Shown here one piece after another: positions 1 through 9,066 of a stretch of DNA of 64,000 nucleotides; position 1 is the stretch's first letter; every line of letters starts with the position of its first letter. Where the stretch lies: assembly GCF_001298525.1 (NCBI RefSeq), contig NZ_CP012678.1, positions 124,001 to 188,000 of the forward strand, written 5' to 3'. Under the pieces are notes generated by a model that saw only the letters and a list, made by a program, of their open reading frames with translations, was not told where the DNA came from and searched no databases. Made by a program: the position numbers and the translations under genes. This DNA is from Psychrobacter urativorans. GTDB taxonomy: Bacteria > Pseudomonadota > Gammaproteobacteria > Pseudomonadales > Moraxellaceae.

Positions 1-659
1 CAGGTGGACTGGGTTGTCCTGCTTCTGAAACCCTTGTGCGTGCAGGTCTTGGACATATCCATTTGATTGATGATGATGTGATTGAAGCCAGTAACTTGCA
101 GCGGCAAACACTGTTTTTACCCGATGATATTGGTAAGCCTAAGGCGTTGACTGCTGCAAGAATGCTACAACGCATCAATCCTCTGGTTAAATCTTGGGGG
201 ACAGTTGCTCGTCTGAGTGAAGACAATGCTTATGAATTGCTTGATATCGCTTCCGGCAAGCCCAACTTACTACTAGATTGCACGGATAATTTTGCCACCC
301 GCGATATGGTTAATCGGATTAGTGTACGCTATCAGACTCCACTACTATCCGCCTCAGCGATTGCGATGCAAGGACAATTGGCATTGTTTGAGCCGCAGTT
401 ACATACCGGCTGTTATTATTGCGTGTTTGGTGCGCATGATATTGATATAGAGGCGGATGAACGTAATTGTGCGAACTCAGGTGTCCTTGCTAGCACGACT
501 GCCATTATGGGCAATTTACAAGCCAATGCCGCGTTACAATATTTAGGATTAACCAAAAATCCACTGACAGGTAAACTGTTATTGTGGGACGGTAGTCAGA
601 TGCAGCAGCGGCTGATGGGCTATCGACAAGATAAGCTCTGTCCTGTTTGTGCCGTTTAG
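1..659 (+). CDS. moeB: MoeB/ThiF-family sulfur-carrier adenylyltransferase (5' truncated)
   Basis: The gene enters from the left edge; the reading frame is open from base 3 and begins with GGLGCP, the glycine-rich nucleotide-binding loop of the E1-like/ThiF fold. The DDD near IHLIDDD, the SNLQRQ segment and DCTDNFATR are the expected ATP-binding and Mg-binding motifs. Two zinc-binding pairs are visible, CYYC in the middle and CPVC three residues from the end, and the crossover region ERNCANSGVL matches the family. Family members activate the C-terminus of MoaD or ThiS by adenylylation for molybdopterin or thiamine synthesis. About 40 N-terminal residues are missing compared with the usual 250. 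MoeB and ThiF cannot be separated safely without the rest of the gene and its neighbours. Confidence 0.8.
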   Translation, partial: GGLGCPASETLVRAGLGHIHLIDDDVIEASNLQRQTLFLPDDIGKPKALTAARMLQRINPLVKSWGTVARLSEDNAYELLDIASGKPNLLLDCTDNFATRDMVNRISVRYQTPLLSASAIAMQGQLALFEPQLHTGCYYCVFGAHDIDIEADERNCANSGVLASTTAIMGNLQANAALQYLGLTKNPLTGKLLLWDGSQMQQRLMGYRQDKLCPVCAV

Positions 660-666
660 CTTTAAT

Positions 667-722
667 ACTTTAACTTGAATACTTTAACTTGAATACTTTA
701 ACTTGAATACTTTAACTTGAAT
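667..722. repeat. four perfect tandem copies of a 14-bp repeat
   Basis: The unit actttaacttgaat occurs four times head to tail at 667-680, 681-694, 695-708 and 709-722. A degenerate fifth copy (actgtgcttgaat) follows at 723-735. The array sits in the gap between the moeB-like stop codon and the ABC1-kinase start. It has no T-run hairpin and no ORF; it is probably a slippage-prone minisatellite. Confidence 0.9.
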
Positions 723-803
723 ACTGTGCTTGAATACTGCAACTTTATCACTATATTCAGTTTCTCTTAATTATTTTCTGCTTACTACTAACAGTTGTCC
801 TTT

Positions 804-2150
804 ATGAAAATTCATCGTCCTCATTTATTAAAGCATTCCTTTAACGTGGTTAATCGCGTACGGCAGACTGCCAGTATTGCAGGGCTATCTGCGCTAAGAA
901 TTGCAAAAGGCGAAAAGCCTGATGCCAGATTACTAAAAGATACCTTTGAGCAGTTAGGCACAACCTATATCAAAATTGGGCAGTTTATCGCCAGTACACC
1001 CTCACTATTCCCGCGTGAATATGTGGAAGCGTTCCAAAGTTGTTTGGATCAAACCACACCATTATCGTATGATTATATTGAGCAAGTATTGACTGCTGAG
1101 TTAGCTGTTGATGGGCAAACACTCAGCGATAAATTTGCATATATTGATAAACAGCCATTAGCATCCGCCTCTATCGCACAAGTACATGCAGCACGTTTGC
1201 ATAACGGTGATGAAGTAGTGTTAAAAGTACAAAAACCTGATGTCGAAACCATCATGCAAACTGATTTGGGCGTATTGCACGGCGTGACCAAATTGTTAGA
1301 AGTGATGATGCCGTCGATGAAGTTTGCCAGTATTGCACCGATTATTGACGAAATTCGTTTGCGGATGCTTGCTGAAACTGACTTTGTTGCCGAGGCGCAG
1401 AATATTCGTGATTTTCAGCAATTCCTAGCAATAGCAGGAAATACGCGAGTGGTTGCACCACAAGTGTATGATGAATTGACCACTAAACGCGTGCTGACTA
1501 TGAGTCGGCTGCATGGCGTGTCCATGATCGATGAATCGGCAATGCAGCAATATTGCAATGACCCCGCGCAAGTGATGGCAGATACTCTCAATACATGGTT
1601 TGCCAGTCTTATGCTGTGCAATAGCTTCCATGCAGATTTGCATGCGGGTAACTTGATGCTGCTCACCGATGGGCGTATAGGTTTTCTAGATTTTGGTATT
1701 GTCGGCAAGTTAAAAGCTGAAAGCTGGCGTGCTTGTATGGGTATGATGCAGGCGTTGCAGGATAATAATTATCAAGCAATGGCGCAACATATGGTGGATA
1801 TGGAAATGACCCGCGGGCATGATGTCGATGTGGCGGCTTTAGCAAGTGACTTGCAGCGTATGATGACCTCCATTATGGCGGAAGACAGAGCATTTACCAG
1901 TGGCATACCGTTTAATACCAAGGAGCAGGCAGATGAGCTGAATAAAATGATGCTCGAGATTGTCTCAGTCGGTAAGCAGCATGGTATTCATTTTCCACGT
2001 GATTTCGCGTTATTAACCAAGCAGCTTTTATACTTTGATCGGTTTATGCGTACGCTTGCGCCTGATATGGATATGTTTAGTGATCAGCGCGTGAACATAT
2101 TAGGGCAAGATGTTTCATCGATAGAGCCGCCATCAATTACGGTACAGTGA
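804..2150 (+). CDS. ABC1/AarF (UbiB-like) atypical kinase family protein
   Basis: The protein of about 448 aa carries the ABC1-family signature. A KIGQ segment sits near residues 56-59 (the KxGQ motif that covers the active site). The Ala-rich loop ASASIAQVHAARL replaces a normal P-loop, and VVLKVQKP carries the ATP-site lysine. FHADLHAGN is the catalytic loop and GFLDFG the metal-binding DFG. UbiB/COQ8 members are ATPases supporting ubiquinone synthesis. UbiB itself is about 540 aa with C-terminal membrane helices, and this shorter protein shows no clear C-terminal helix pair, so it is a UbiB-like paralogue rather than certain UbiB. The start is ambiguous: ATG at 804 or TTG at 795, neither with a strong ribosome-binding site. 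Confidence 0.8.
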   Translation: MKIHRPHLLKHSFNVVNRVRQTASIAGLSALRIAKGEKPDARLLKDTFEQLGTTYIKIGQFIASTPSLFPREYVEAFQSCLDQTTPLSYDYIEQVLTAELAVDGQTLSDKFAYIDKQPLASASIAQVHAARLHNGDEVVLKVQKPDVETIMQTDLGVLHGVTKLLEVMMPSMKFASIAPIIDEIRLRMLAETDFVAEAQNIRDFQQFLAIAGNTRVVAPQVYDELTTKRVLTMSRLHGVSMIDESAMQQYCNDPAQVMADTLNTWFASLMLCNSFHADLHAGNLMLLTDGRIGFLDFGIVGKLKAESWRACMGMMQALQDNNYQAMAQHMVDMEMTRGHDVDVAALASDLQRMMTSIMAEDRAFTSGIPFNTKEQADELNKMMLEIVSVGKQHGIHFPRDFALLTKQLLYFDRFMRTLAPDMDMFSDQRVNILGQDVSSIEPPSITVQ

Positions 2151-2256
2151 TGAGTTTTAATTACTAAACGGCTTTAAACATCGTTTTGACGCTATTATTT
2201 GATAATCATTTTTAACACAAAGGATTGTGTGCTGCTCGCCACAACTTGGCTCTGTC

Positions 2257-3525
2257 ATGATGACTACTCCTCAAAGCCATACCAGATTTACCATTACCAA
2301 TCAAACCGCTATCGCTTTTATTGGGCTTTATTGTATGGCGGTGGTGATGGGCTTTGGGCGTTTTTTATTTACCGCTACCTTGCCGGATATTATGAGTCAG
2401 CTGACGTTATCGACAACGATAGCGGGTTGGCTCGCATCAATTAATTATATCGGCTATTTTTTTGGGGCGCTGATTGCGATATTTGTGCCACAGCGTTTAA
2501 CGTGGCAAACACTCATGCTGTGGACGAGCGTCAGTATCGTTACGACCATGCTATTATTCGTGCCTAAAATGTCATTAAATATCTGGTATGTTATTCGCTT
2601 AATCGCGGGTATTGCCAGTGGCGTGGCGATGATTTTAAGCTCATCTTTGGTCATTCAACGCTTTAGCGATGCGCGGCGTTCAGTACTGTCAACCATACAT
2701 TATGCCGGTATCGGTAGTGGTATTAGTGCCTCCGCTATTCTCACTTGGTCACTGTTAACGCTTGGCTATCATTTTAATTTGATTTGGCTGACCGCGGGTA
2801 TTATCAGCTTGCCAGTGTTGGCGCTGTTGTATGCTATACGCCCAACGAAAATGCCATTAACCCATTCGCCAAACGTATCTGACAGTATCCAGCGCGGTTC
2901 AATCCACCAAACTTATATTAACTTTAAACGCGCATTATATGAAGCGGTCGTCGGTCATACCAAAGCCGTCATCTTATTATCAGCCAGTTATGCGCTCGCT
3001 GGTTTTGGTTATATTACCTCAGCGACTTTTTTACCAGTGATGGCTGGGCAGCGTCTGACTTCACAAGGTCAGTCAGGCTTGCTCATTTGGCTGATTGTTG
3101 GTATTTTTGCCATGCTATCCAACCCTATTTGGGGCGCCCTTGCCAAGCGTATCGGCGAGATTAAAACCTTAATTGGCTTAACTATCTTACAAGCATTTGG
3201 GATGTTTATGCCGATGTGGTTTGATGGTGCGCTCGGTTTATATGGCAATGCGGTGATTTTAGGCTTAACCTTTGCTGGCATTGTCTCCATGACACTCATT
3301 ATTATTAAAAATATCAATCCTATTTACTCTAATTTGCTGATGGGGCTTGCCACCTTAGCGTATAGCGTCGGGCAGTTTATAGGACCTTTAGTCACGGTTA
3401 CGCTAGCAGGAAAAAGTAATAATTTTAATACAGGCTTAGCGGTTGCCGGTGCTGGATTATTCGTCAGCCTGATTTTATTATTTTGGTTTCGTCGCCAGTC
3501 CAGCCAAGCAATTTCGAATAGTTAA
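2257..3525 (+). CDS. YbfB/YjiJ-like major facilitator superfamily transporter
   Basis: This hydrophobic protein of about 422 aa has around twelve predicted membrane spans. It starts with a short polar tail and then AIAFIGLYCMAVVMGFGRF, the first helix with the GFGRF motif seen in YbfB/YjiJ-type MFS proteins. A charged central loop (roughly residues 195-225) separates the two six-helix halves, and WGALAKRIGEIK is the loop 8-9 equivalent of the MFS A-motif. The substrate is unknown; related proteins are annotated as sugar or drug exporters. The start could be the ATG at 2257 or an upstream in-frame GTG at 2227, whose AAAGGA lies too close to be ideal. It runs in the same direction as the kinase gene, with a gap of about 105 bp. 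Confidence 0.75.
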   Translation: MMTTPQSHTRFTITNQTAIAFIGLYCMAVVMGFGRFLFTATLPDIMSQLTLSTTIAGWLASINYIGYFFGALIAIFVPQRLTWQTLMLWTSVSIVTTMLLFVPKMSLNIWYVIRLIAGIASGVAMILSSSLVIQRFSDARRSVLSTIHYAGIGSGISASAILTWSLLTLGYHFNLIWLTAGIISLPVLALLYAIRPTKMPLTHSPNVSDSIQRGSIHQTYINFKRALYEAVVGHTKAVILLSASYALAGFGYITSATFLPVMAGQRLTSQGQSGLLIWLIVGIFAMLSNPIWGALAKRIGEIKTLIGLTILQAFGMFMPMWFDGALGLYGNAVILGLTFAGIVSMTLIIIKNINPIYSNLLMGLATLAYSVGQFIGPLVTVTLAGKSNNFNTGLAVAGAGLFVSLILLFWFRRQSSQAISNS

Positions 3526-3572
3526 TGAAAATTATGATTTATTCTATTGATTACTAATTGCATTAACCATTA

Positions 3573-4061
3573 CTAAACGATGCTTCGGCTAAAGACTTCG
3601 CGCAGCTCAAAGCTGGTATGTACCTGTGCCACGCCTTCAATTCGATTTAGCCTGTGTAATAAAAATTCTTCATAATGCGCCATGTCGCGTACTCGTACTT
3701 TAATTAAATAGTCTTCACTGCGACCCGTGACAATGCTACAGCTGACGACTTCATCAAAGCTTTGGATTTTGCGTTCAAATTGCTCAAAGCGTTCCGCTGT
3801 ATGGCGATCCATGCTAATGGCAATAAAAATTGCCAGTGGATAACCCAACTTTTGCGCGTTAGTTTGCGTATAATAGCCGGTGATAATGCCCGTATCTTCT
3901 AAGTGTTTAACACGGCGCGCGCAAGGTGTCGCGGATAAATTAACACGCTCAGCAAGCTCAGTAATGCTCATTCGTGCTTCGGTTTGCAACAAGCGTAATA
4001 GACGTTTATCTGTTTCGTCGATATCCGTTAAGGAAACGCTATCAGAATTTATATTCGGCAT
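3573..4061 (-). CDS. Lrp/AsnC-family transcriptional regulator
   Basis: The 162-aa protein has the standard architecture. An N-terminal winged HTH (about residues 12-72) opens with DETDKRLLRLLQ and contains SITELAERVNLSATPCARRV as the recognition region. It is joined to an alpha/beta RAM (ligand-sensing, oligomerising) domain, residues about 75-155, with the SGRSEDYLIKV-type segment (TGRSEDYLIKV). It is divergent from leuA across a 275-bp AT-rich gap. Two palindromes matching the E. coli Lrp consensus lie 16-61 bp upstream of its start codon, which suggests autoregulation. Control of leuA is plausible from position but not shown. The effector amino acid cannot be read from the sequence. Confidence 0.92.
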   Translation of the reverse strand: MPNINSDSVSLTDIDETDKRLLRLLQTEARMSITELAERVNLSATPCARRVKHLEDTGIITGYYTQTNAQKLGYPLAIFIAISMDRHTAERFEQFERKIQSFDEVVSCSIVTGRSEDYLIKVRVRDMAHYEEFLLHRLNRIEGVAQVHTSFELREVFSRSIV

Positions 4062-4076
4062 GGTATATGGGTTTTA

Positions 4077-4122
4077 TAGTGAATTTCACTAATTATAACG
4101 ATAAAATTAGAGTTTATCACTA
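4077..4122. promoter_or_regulatory. two phased Lrp-type operator palindromes
   Basis: TAGTGAATTTCACTA (4077-4091) is a perfect palindrome around a central T. It matches 13 of 15 positions of the E. coli Lrp consensus YAGHAWATTWTDCTR. TAGAGTTTATCACTA (4108-4122) matches about 11 of 15. The two centres are 31 bp apart, close to three helical turns, so bound dimers would lie on the same DNA face. Both lie between the divergent lrp-like gene and leuA, nearer the regulator. Binding is inferred. Confidence 0.55.
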
Positions 4123-4154
4123 AAATATTTATAATAATTATAAAATAAAGCTGA

Positions 4155-4184
4155 TTTTCACCTTATAAATTTTGCTATTATAAT
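4155..4184 (+). promoter_or_regulatory. candidate leuA promoter
   Basis: TTTTCA (4155-4160) and TATAAT (4179-4184) are separated by 18 bp, about 150 bp upstream of the leuA ATG. The leader that would follow encodes a possible 12-codon peptide at 4209, but it has no leucine run and no terminator/antiterminator pair was found. Classical leucine attenuation is therefore not supported. Confidence 0.35.
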
Positions 4185-4336
4185 GCTATAAACTTTTATT
4201 ATCTCCTATGCTAAAGGCGACTTATTTTAAGCCAGTGCATTGCTGAGCTACTGAAAGACCACACAATTTTATACCTGATTTTTATGTATTTTATTTTTTA
4301 AACTTTATCTGGTTATCTCTTATCTAAGGATTGATT

Positions 4337-6115
4337 ATGTCTGAACAAGCCACACGTACTGCATCTACCAATGCTACTAAAGTCACTCCAAAGCATGCTG
4401 CTTTCGATTTCCGTAAATATCGTCCGTTTGCGTTTGCGCCTTTGTTATCAGACCGTACATGGCCAAACAAAACGATTGAAAAAGCGCCAATATGGGCAAG
4501 TGTCGATCTGCGTGATGGTAACCAAGCGTTAATTGATCCGATGACGATTGACCAAAAAATGCGTCTTTTTAAGACCTTAGTTGGAGTCGGTTTTAAAGAA
4601 ATTGAAATTGGTTTTCCATCAGCGGCGCAAGTTGAATTTGATTTTGCGCGTAAATTGATTGAAGAAAATCACGTACCAGAAGATGTGACGTTGCAAGTTT
4701 TAGTACAAGCTCGTGAGCATTTGATTGCCCGTACATTTGAGTCGTTAAAAGGGGCAAAACGTGCCATTGTTCACGTTTATAACTCAACTTGTCGTATTCA
4801 ACGTGAAAAGGTATATGGCAAAGATAAAGATGAGATTAAAGATATTGCTATCACGGGTGCGAAGTTATTGGTTGAATATGCCGCTAAATACCCTGAAACA
4901 GAATGGGTGTTTCAGTACTCACCTGAGAGCTTTAGCCAGACGGAAACGGAATATGCGGTAGAAGTTTGCGATGCGGTTTGCGAGATTTGGCAGCCCCAAA
5001 ACGGTCAAGAAGTGATTCTTAATTTGCCAGCGACGGTTGAAGCGTCTATGCCGAACGTATTCGCAGACCAAGTGGAATATTTTTGCCGTAATTTAGCGCA
5101 GCGTGAGCATGTGACGGTTAGTCTGCACACTCATAATGACCGTGGCTGTGCCGTTGCAGCCGCTGAGCTGGGTGTACTTGCTGGCGCGGATCGTATTGAA
5201 GGGACGCTTTTGGGTAATGGCGAACGTACTGGCAATATGGATATCATGGTCATGGCAATGAACTTGTTCAGCCAAGGTGTTGATCCTCAGCTTGATTTTA
5301 GCAATATGAGTGAAATCGTACAGGTGGTTAGCGAATGCAATAACTTGCCACTACATCCACGCCATCCGTATGTTGGTGAATTGGTCTTTACTGCCTTTAG
5401 TGGTTCGCACCAAGACGCAATTAAAAAGTGTCTTGATTATAACGAGAAGCATGTCGAACAGACTGAAAATGTTTGGGACGTGGCTTATTTACCGATTGAT
5501 CCTGCGCATATTGGACGTAGCTATCAAGATGTGGTGCGTATTAATAGCCAGTCTGGTAAAGGTGGCGTTGCTTATATCTTGCAGCGCAACTATGGCTTTA
5601 ACTTACCACGCTGGATGCAAATTGACTTTAGCCGCGTCGTACAACAGCAAGCAGAAACCGCAGCGCGCGAACTACAGAACAGCGAAATCTTACAAACCTT
5701 TGAAGACACTTACCTGCAGCAAGGCAACTTTGAGCTACTAGATTATAGTGTCAATAATAAAGGCGGAGAGGTTTACTTTAACGGACAAGTACAAATGAAT
5801 GGCGACACCATCACTATCGATGGTACAGGTAATGGTCCATTGTCATCATTTATTGATGGTCTTGCGCAGCATACTGGCAAATCGTTACATGTCATTAATT
5901 ATGCTGAACATGCCATTAATCCGCAGCACAATACTACCAATAGTGATGACGATAACAGCGATAACAAAACCAATGCAAATGCCGCTGCTTATATTCAGCT
6001 CAATGTTGATGGAGAGGTTTACTCTGGTATCGGAACGTGCAGCAGTACCGTATCGGCAATGTTAAAAGGCGCTCTATCTGCATTTGCCCAAGCACCGACG
6101 ACTACCACGGCATAA
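4337..6115 (+). CDS. leuA: 2-isopropylmalate synthase (yeast/actinobacterial-type LeuA)
   Basis: It catalyses the first committed step of leucine synthesis: 2-oxoisovalerate plus acetyl-CoA gives 2-isopropylmalate. The TIM-barrel signature DLRDGNQAL lies near residue 55, and the metal-binding HTHNDRG and GNGERTGN motifs follow around residues 255-300. The C-terminal allosteric (LeuA dimer) domain starts near residue 470. At 592 aa with this N-terminus it belongs to the longer class typified by yeast and mycobacteria, not the 520-aa E. coli class. A low-complexity Asn/Asp-rich insert (NTTNSDDDNSDNKTN) interrupts the regulatory domain. ATG at 4337 is chosen because AAGGA at 4326-4330 is correctly spaced; an upstream in-frame TTG (4331) overlaps that spacing. 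It is monocistronic, closed by a strong terminator. Confidence 0.95.
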   Translation: MSEQATRTASTNATKVTPKHAAFDFRKYRPFAFAPLLSDRTWPNKTIEKAPIWASVDLRDGNQALIDPMTIDQKMRLFKTLVGVGFKEIEIGFPSAAQVEFDFARKLIEENHVPEDVTLQVLVQAREHLIARTFESLKGAKRAIVHVYNSTCRIQREKVYGKDKDEIKDIAITGAKLLVEYAAKYPETEWVFQYSPESFSQTETEYAVEVCDAVCEIWQPQNGQEVILNLPATVEASMPNVFADQVEYFCRNLAQREHVTVSLHTHNDRGCAVAAAELGVLAGADRIEGTLLGNGERTGNMDIMVMAMNLFSQGVDPQLDFSNMSEIVQVVSECNNLPLHPRHPYVGELVFTAFSGSHQDAIKKCLDYNEKHVEQTENVWDVAYLPIDPAHIGRSYQDVVRINSQSGKGGVAYILQRNYGFNLPRWMQIDFSRVVQQQAETAARELQNSEILQTFEDTYLQQGNFELLDYSVNNKGGEVYFNGQVQMNGDTITIDGTGNGPLSSFIDGLAQHTGKSLHVINYAEHAINPQHNTTNSDDDNSDNKTNANAAAYIQLNVDGEVYSGIGTCSSTVSAMLKGALSAFAQAPTTTTA

Positions 6116-6183
6116 ACTTTTGCTAAGCTTAATTAATATGATTAAAGCGTAAATGTTTGATTAGTAATAGGTAAGTGAATAGC

Positions 6184-6238
6184 AATAACGCCATGACGGT
6201 TGCGATAAGCAAATTTGAGTCATGGCGTTATTTTTTTT
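6184..6238 (+). terminator. rho-independent terminator of leuA
   Basis: A perfect 14-bp inverted repeat (AATAACGCCATGAC at 6184-6197, its complement at 6219-6232) with a 21-nt loop is followed by a run of eight T (6231-6238). Confidence 0.85.
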
Positions 6239-6449
6239 GCGCAATTCATTTACGATAATCGGTGCACAACTAATTTTTAGGATACTAATTCTGTCGAATT
6301 TTTCATAATGGCTCGAAATATTTGAGCAACATTACTTGAAGTGTTACACTCGTATTTTGGTTTAGATAGCATAATGTTACTTGGGTTTTTGAGGTCGAAG
6401 ACTTACGTTAATATAAATGTAACATATCATTTTATATAAAAGGTTAATT

Positions 6450-6959
6450 ATGGCAACCCTCTCAATGGCTTCATTTACGTTGGCATCTGTTCTGTCCTCA
6501 CTACCTGCCGCTGGTGAGCAGGTCGGTCAATCGGTGATTACAACGCATATTAGTCCTGCCATTGCTGGACAATGGGAAATTAATCTAGATAACCCAAATA
6601 CTATAAATGCCACAGCACCAAACTCTACTGCTCAAGCGACGACAAAGCCGTCAACTTCACAAAATACGTCTCAATGCCGCGAGCTATATAACTTCGCCGC
6701 CGATAATGAAATGTGGGCGGTAAGTGGTAAAGAATGGACATATGGTCGCTATTTAGTGACCCATCGTGATGAAGGTCTGCCGATTATTGCTATAAAAACT
6801 GTCTATGATAATAATGAAGTGGATTGTTCTGGCAATCAGGTCGACCAAACGGATGAAGCTCTAATCGCATTCTTAAATCATGACGGCAATAAAATGCAGT
6901 GGTGCTCTGACTCTGAAGGTAAAGAATGCTTTATGAGCTTTCATCGGATATTACCATAA
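6450..6959 (+). CDS. exported small protein of unknown function
   Basis: No family is recognised. The 169-aa product has a possible signal peptide (residues 1-22, alanine/leucine-rich, ending near PAAGEQ). A Thr/Ser/Asn-rich linker (about 48-75) precedes a compact domain with four cysteines (CRELY, VDCSG, QWCSD, KECFM), consistent with two disulfides in the periplasm. The domain is rich in aromatic residues and ends CFMSFHRILP. ATG at 6450 is preceded by AAAGG at a suitable distance. The upstream gap (6116-6449) contains only the leuA terminator and AT-rich DNA suited to a promoter. The gene is isolated and convergent with accC, so context gives no functional clue. Confidence 0.6.
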   Translation: MATLSMASFTLASVLSSLPAAGEQVGQSVITTHISPAIAGQWEINLDNPNTINATAPNSTAQATTKPSTSQNTSQCRELYNFAADNEMWAVSGKEWTYGRYLVTHRDEGLPIIAIKTVYDNNEVDCSGNQVDQTDEALIAFLNHDGNKMQWCSDSEGKECFMSFHRILP

Positions 6960-7051
6960 CTGTTTATAATATCAGCACAGTAATGAGCCAGTAAGCGCAT
7001 CAAGTACTAAGCCTATCAGTGATACATTGTCTAACCACGAAAACTAACCAT

Positions 7052-7087
7052 AAAAAAACCGCTATCTTATGAGATAGCGGTTTTTTT
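7052..7087. terminator. bidirectional terminator between the 6450 gene and accC
   Basis: A 15-bp perfect stem (7052-7066 with 7073-7087; core ACCGCTATC) has a six-base apex with an A tract on the left and a T tract on the right. It can therefore end transcripts from both converging genes. Confidence 0.85.
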
Positions 7088-7124
7088 ATGATACAGATAA
7101 ATTGGTAGTGCTAACTGGTATCAA

Positions 7125-8492
7125 TTATAAGGCAGCTTCAGTTTTAGGATTATTAGCTGCGAGCAATACTCTTTCAAGATAATGAATATTTTGGGCTTCG
7201 TTAGTAAAATCTTCATCCGCTAAAATCACATCACGATGTAGTGGAATGTTGGTATTAATGCCTTCGATAATCAGCTCGTCCAGTGCATGCAATGTTTTGG
7301 CAATCGCTTGCTGGCGTGTTTGTCCATGACAGATAAGCTTACCAATTAATGAGTCATAGTAGCTTGGAACCACATAGCCAGGGTAGAGGTGAGAATCAAA
7401 GCGTACGCCTGTGCCACTTGGTGCAAATAACTGTGTGACTGTACCGGGTGACGGCATAAAGGTGACGGCATCTTCAGCATTGATACGACACTCAATCGCG
7501 TGACCTTGAACTTCAATCTCATCTTGGCGATAAGAAAGTCCGTAACCTGCGGCGATTTTTAATTGCTCAACGACGACGTCGATACCCGTAATCATCTCGG
7601 TGACTGGATGCTCAACCTGTACGCGCGTATTCATTTCGATAAAGAAGAATTCATTGTTTTCAAATAAAAACTCAAAAGTTCCAGCGCCGCGATACTTAAC
7701 GAGCTGACAGGCTTTAACGCAGGCATCTAAGATAGGCTGACGAACATCATCAGGGATATCAGGAGCAGGCGCTTCTTCAAACACTTTTTGATGGCGACGT
7801 TGTAATGAGCAGTCACGGTCATATAAATGAATGGCATTACCATTACCATCGCCTAATACTTGAATCTCAACGTGGCGCGGGTTTTGTAAGTAACGCTCCA
7901 TATACACGGTATCGTCACCGAACCACAGCTCAGCTTCTTGTTTTGCCGCTTGCACTTGTCCGACAAGCTCATCAAAACGCTCGACCACACGCATACCGCG
8001 ACCACCGCCGCCAGAAGCGGCTTTAATCAATAGCGGAAAGCCAATATTACGCGCTTGTTCTTCAGCATTGTGCATGGTCACCGCGCCAACAGAGCCGGGT
8101 ACGGTCGGTACGCCTGCTTTTTTCATCGCGTTGATCGCTGAAACTTTATTACCCATTAAGCGAATATGATCCGCATTAGGACCAACGAAAGTTAACCCTG
8201 CTTCTTCAACACGCTCTGCAAATTCAGCATTTTCAGCTAAAAATCCATAACCAGGGTGAATGGCATCAGCGCCAGAAATTTCAGCAGCGGTTAAGATAGT
8301 ATTAATATCTAAATAGCTTTGGTTGGCATTAGGCTTACCAATACAGATTGCTTCATCAACGAAGCGTAAGTGCATTAAGTTGGCATCAGCGGTCGAATAG
8401 ACGCCAACAGTTTCGATGCCAAGCGCTTTACAAGCTCGAACGATACGTAAGGCAATTTCGCCTCGATTGGCAATGAGCAGTTTTTTTATCAT
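7125..8492 (-). CDS. accC: acetyl-CoA carboxylase, biotin carboxylase subunit
   Basis: The 455-aa ATP-grasp enzyme carboxylates the biotin on AccB using bicarbonate and ATP, the first half-reaction of malonyl-CoA formation. The start [17 protein letters not shown] is the family N-terminus. ASGGGGRGM (about residues 160-168) is the glycine-rich ATP lid. [11 protein letters not shown] (about 284-294) holds the catalytic Glu, Asn and Arg residues. Length agrees with E. coli AccC (449 aa). It lies 145 bp downstream of accB on the same strand, the classical accBC operon order, and ends at a bidirectional terminator. Confidence 0.97.
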   Translation of the reverse strand: MIKKLLIANRGEIALRIVRACKALGIETVGVYSTADANLMHLRFVDEAICIGKPNANQSYLDINTILTAAEISGADAIHPGYGFLAENAEFAERVEEAGLTFVGPNADHIRLMGNKVSAINAMKKAGVPTVPGSVGAVTMHNAEEQARNIGFPLLIKAASGGGGRGMRVVERFDELVGQVQAAKQEAELWFGDDTVYMERYLQNPRHVEIQVLGDGNGNAIHLYDRDCSLQRRHQKVFEEAPAPDIPDDVRQPILDACVKACQLVKYRGAGTFEFLFENNEFFFIEMNTRVQVEHPVTEMITGIDVVVEQLKIAAGYGLSYRQDEIEVQGHAIECRINAEDAVTFMPSPGTVTQLFAPSGTGVRFDSHLYPGYVVPSYYDSLIGKLICHGQTRQQAIAKTLHALDELIIEGINTNIPLHRDVILADEDFTNEAQNIHYLERVLLAANNPKTEAAL

Positions 8493-8637
8493 GAAGTCAT
8501 CCTTAGCAAAACGGTAGTAATTAAATAGCTCTTTACGAGTTACTCATGATGCCGTTGTAGCGAATACAATGGCATTTGAGGTCGTAACCATCATAAAGAG
8601 GTATCAATCATAACCATATAAAGTGGGGCAAATACCG

Positions 8638-9066
8638 TTAGGCTTTATAGCGTACTACCGGTTGACCAAATTGTACCACTTCAGAGTTATCTACTAAGAT
8701 TTCGTCAATGACACCACTTTGAGTTGCTTCAAGCGGGTTCATGATTTTCATGGCTTCAATAATACCAATGGTATCACCGGCTTGTACTTTTTGACCGACT
8801 TTAACAAATGGTGGGTCATTAGGAGTAGGAGCTGAATAAAACACGCCGACCATTGGTGAGGTTTCAATGCTACCAGCTTTTACAGCCGCTTTAGGTGCAG
8901 TAGCGATAGGTGCCGCGCCAGCAGTAGGAGCAGCCATCATGGTTGGTGCAGGAGCAGCATAATGACGGGTTAGGCTAATATGCTCATCATCAGAACTGAT
9001 TTCTAGATTGACCAGCTCGTTTTCTTCCATAAGAGCTACTAGAGTGCGTATTTTTTCAATATCCAT
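8638..9066 (-). CDS. accB: acetyl-CoA carboxylase, biotin carboxyl carrier protein
   Basis: This 142-aa protein carries biotin between the AccC and AccA/AccD active sites. An N-terminal helix (MDIEKIRTLVALMEENE) is followed by an Ala/Pro-rich mobile linker (about 37-66) and the C-terminal biotinyl domain. The biotin site is EAMKIMN with Lys107. The YSAPTPNDPPFV loop is the thumb typical of bacterial BCCPs. It is first gene of the accBC pair; its promoter should lie in the gene-free DNA upstream (9067-9520). Confidence 0.97.
   Translation of the reverse strand: MDIEKIRTLVALMEENELVNLEISSDDEHISLTRHYAAPAPTMMAAPTAGAAPIATAPKAAVKAGSIETSPMVGVFYSAPTPNDPPFVKVGQKVQAGDTIGIIEAMKIMNPLEATQSGVIDEILVDNSEVVQFGQPVVRYKA

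Noticed and set aside
4209..4247. short leader-like peptide upstream of leuA
   Set aside because: The 12 codons contain only one Leu and no attenuator hairpin pair follows, so leucine attenuation is unsupported.
5310..5741. 143-codon plus-strand frame inside leuA
   Set aside because: It is an out-of-frame shadow of a clearly conserved enzyme, with a Cys/Lys-rich composition typical of such shadows.
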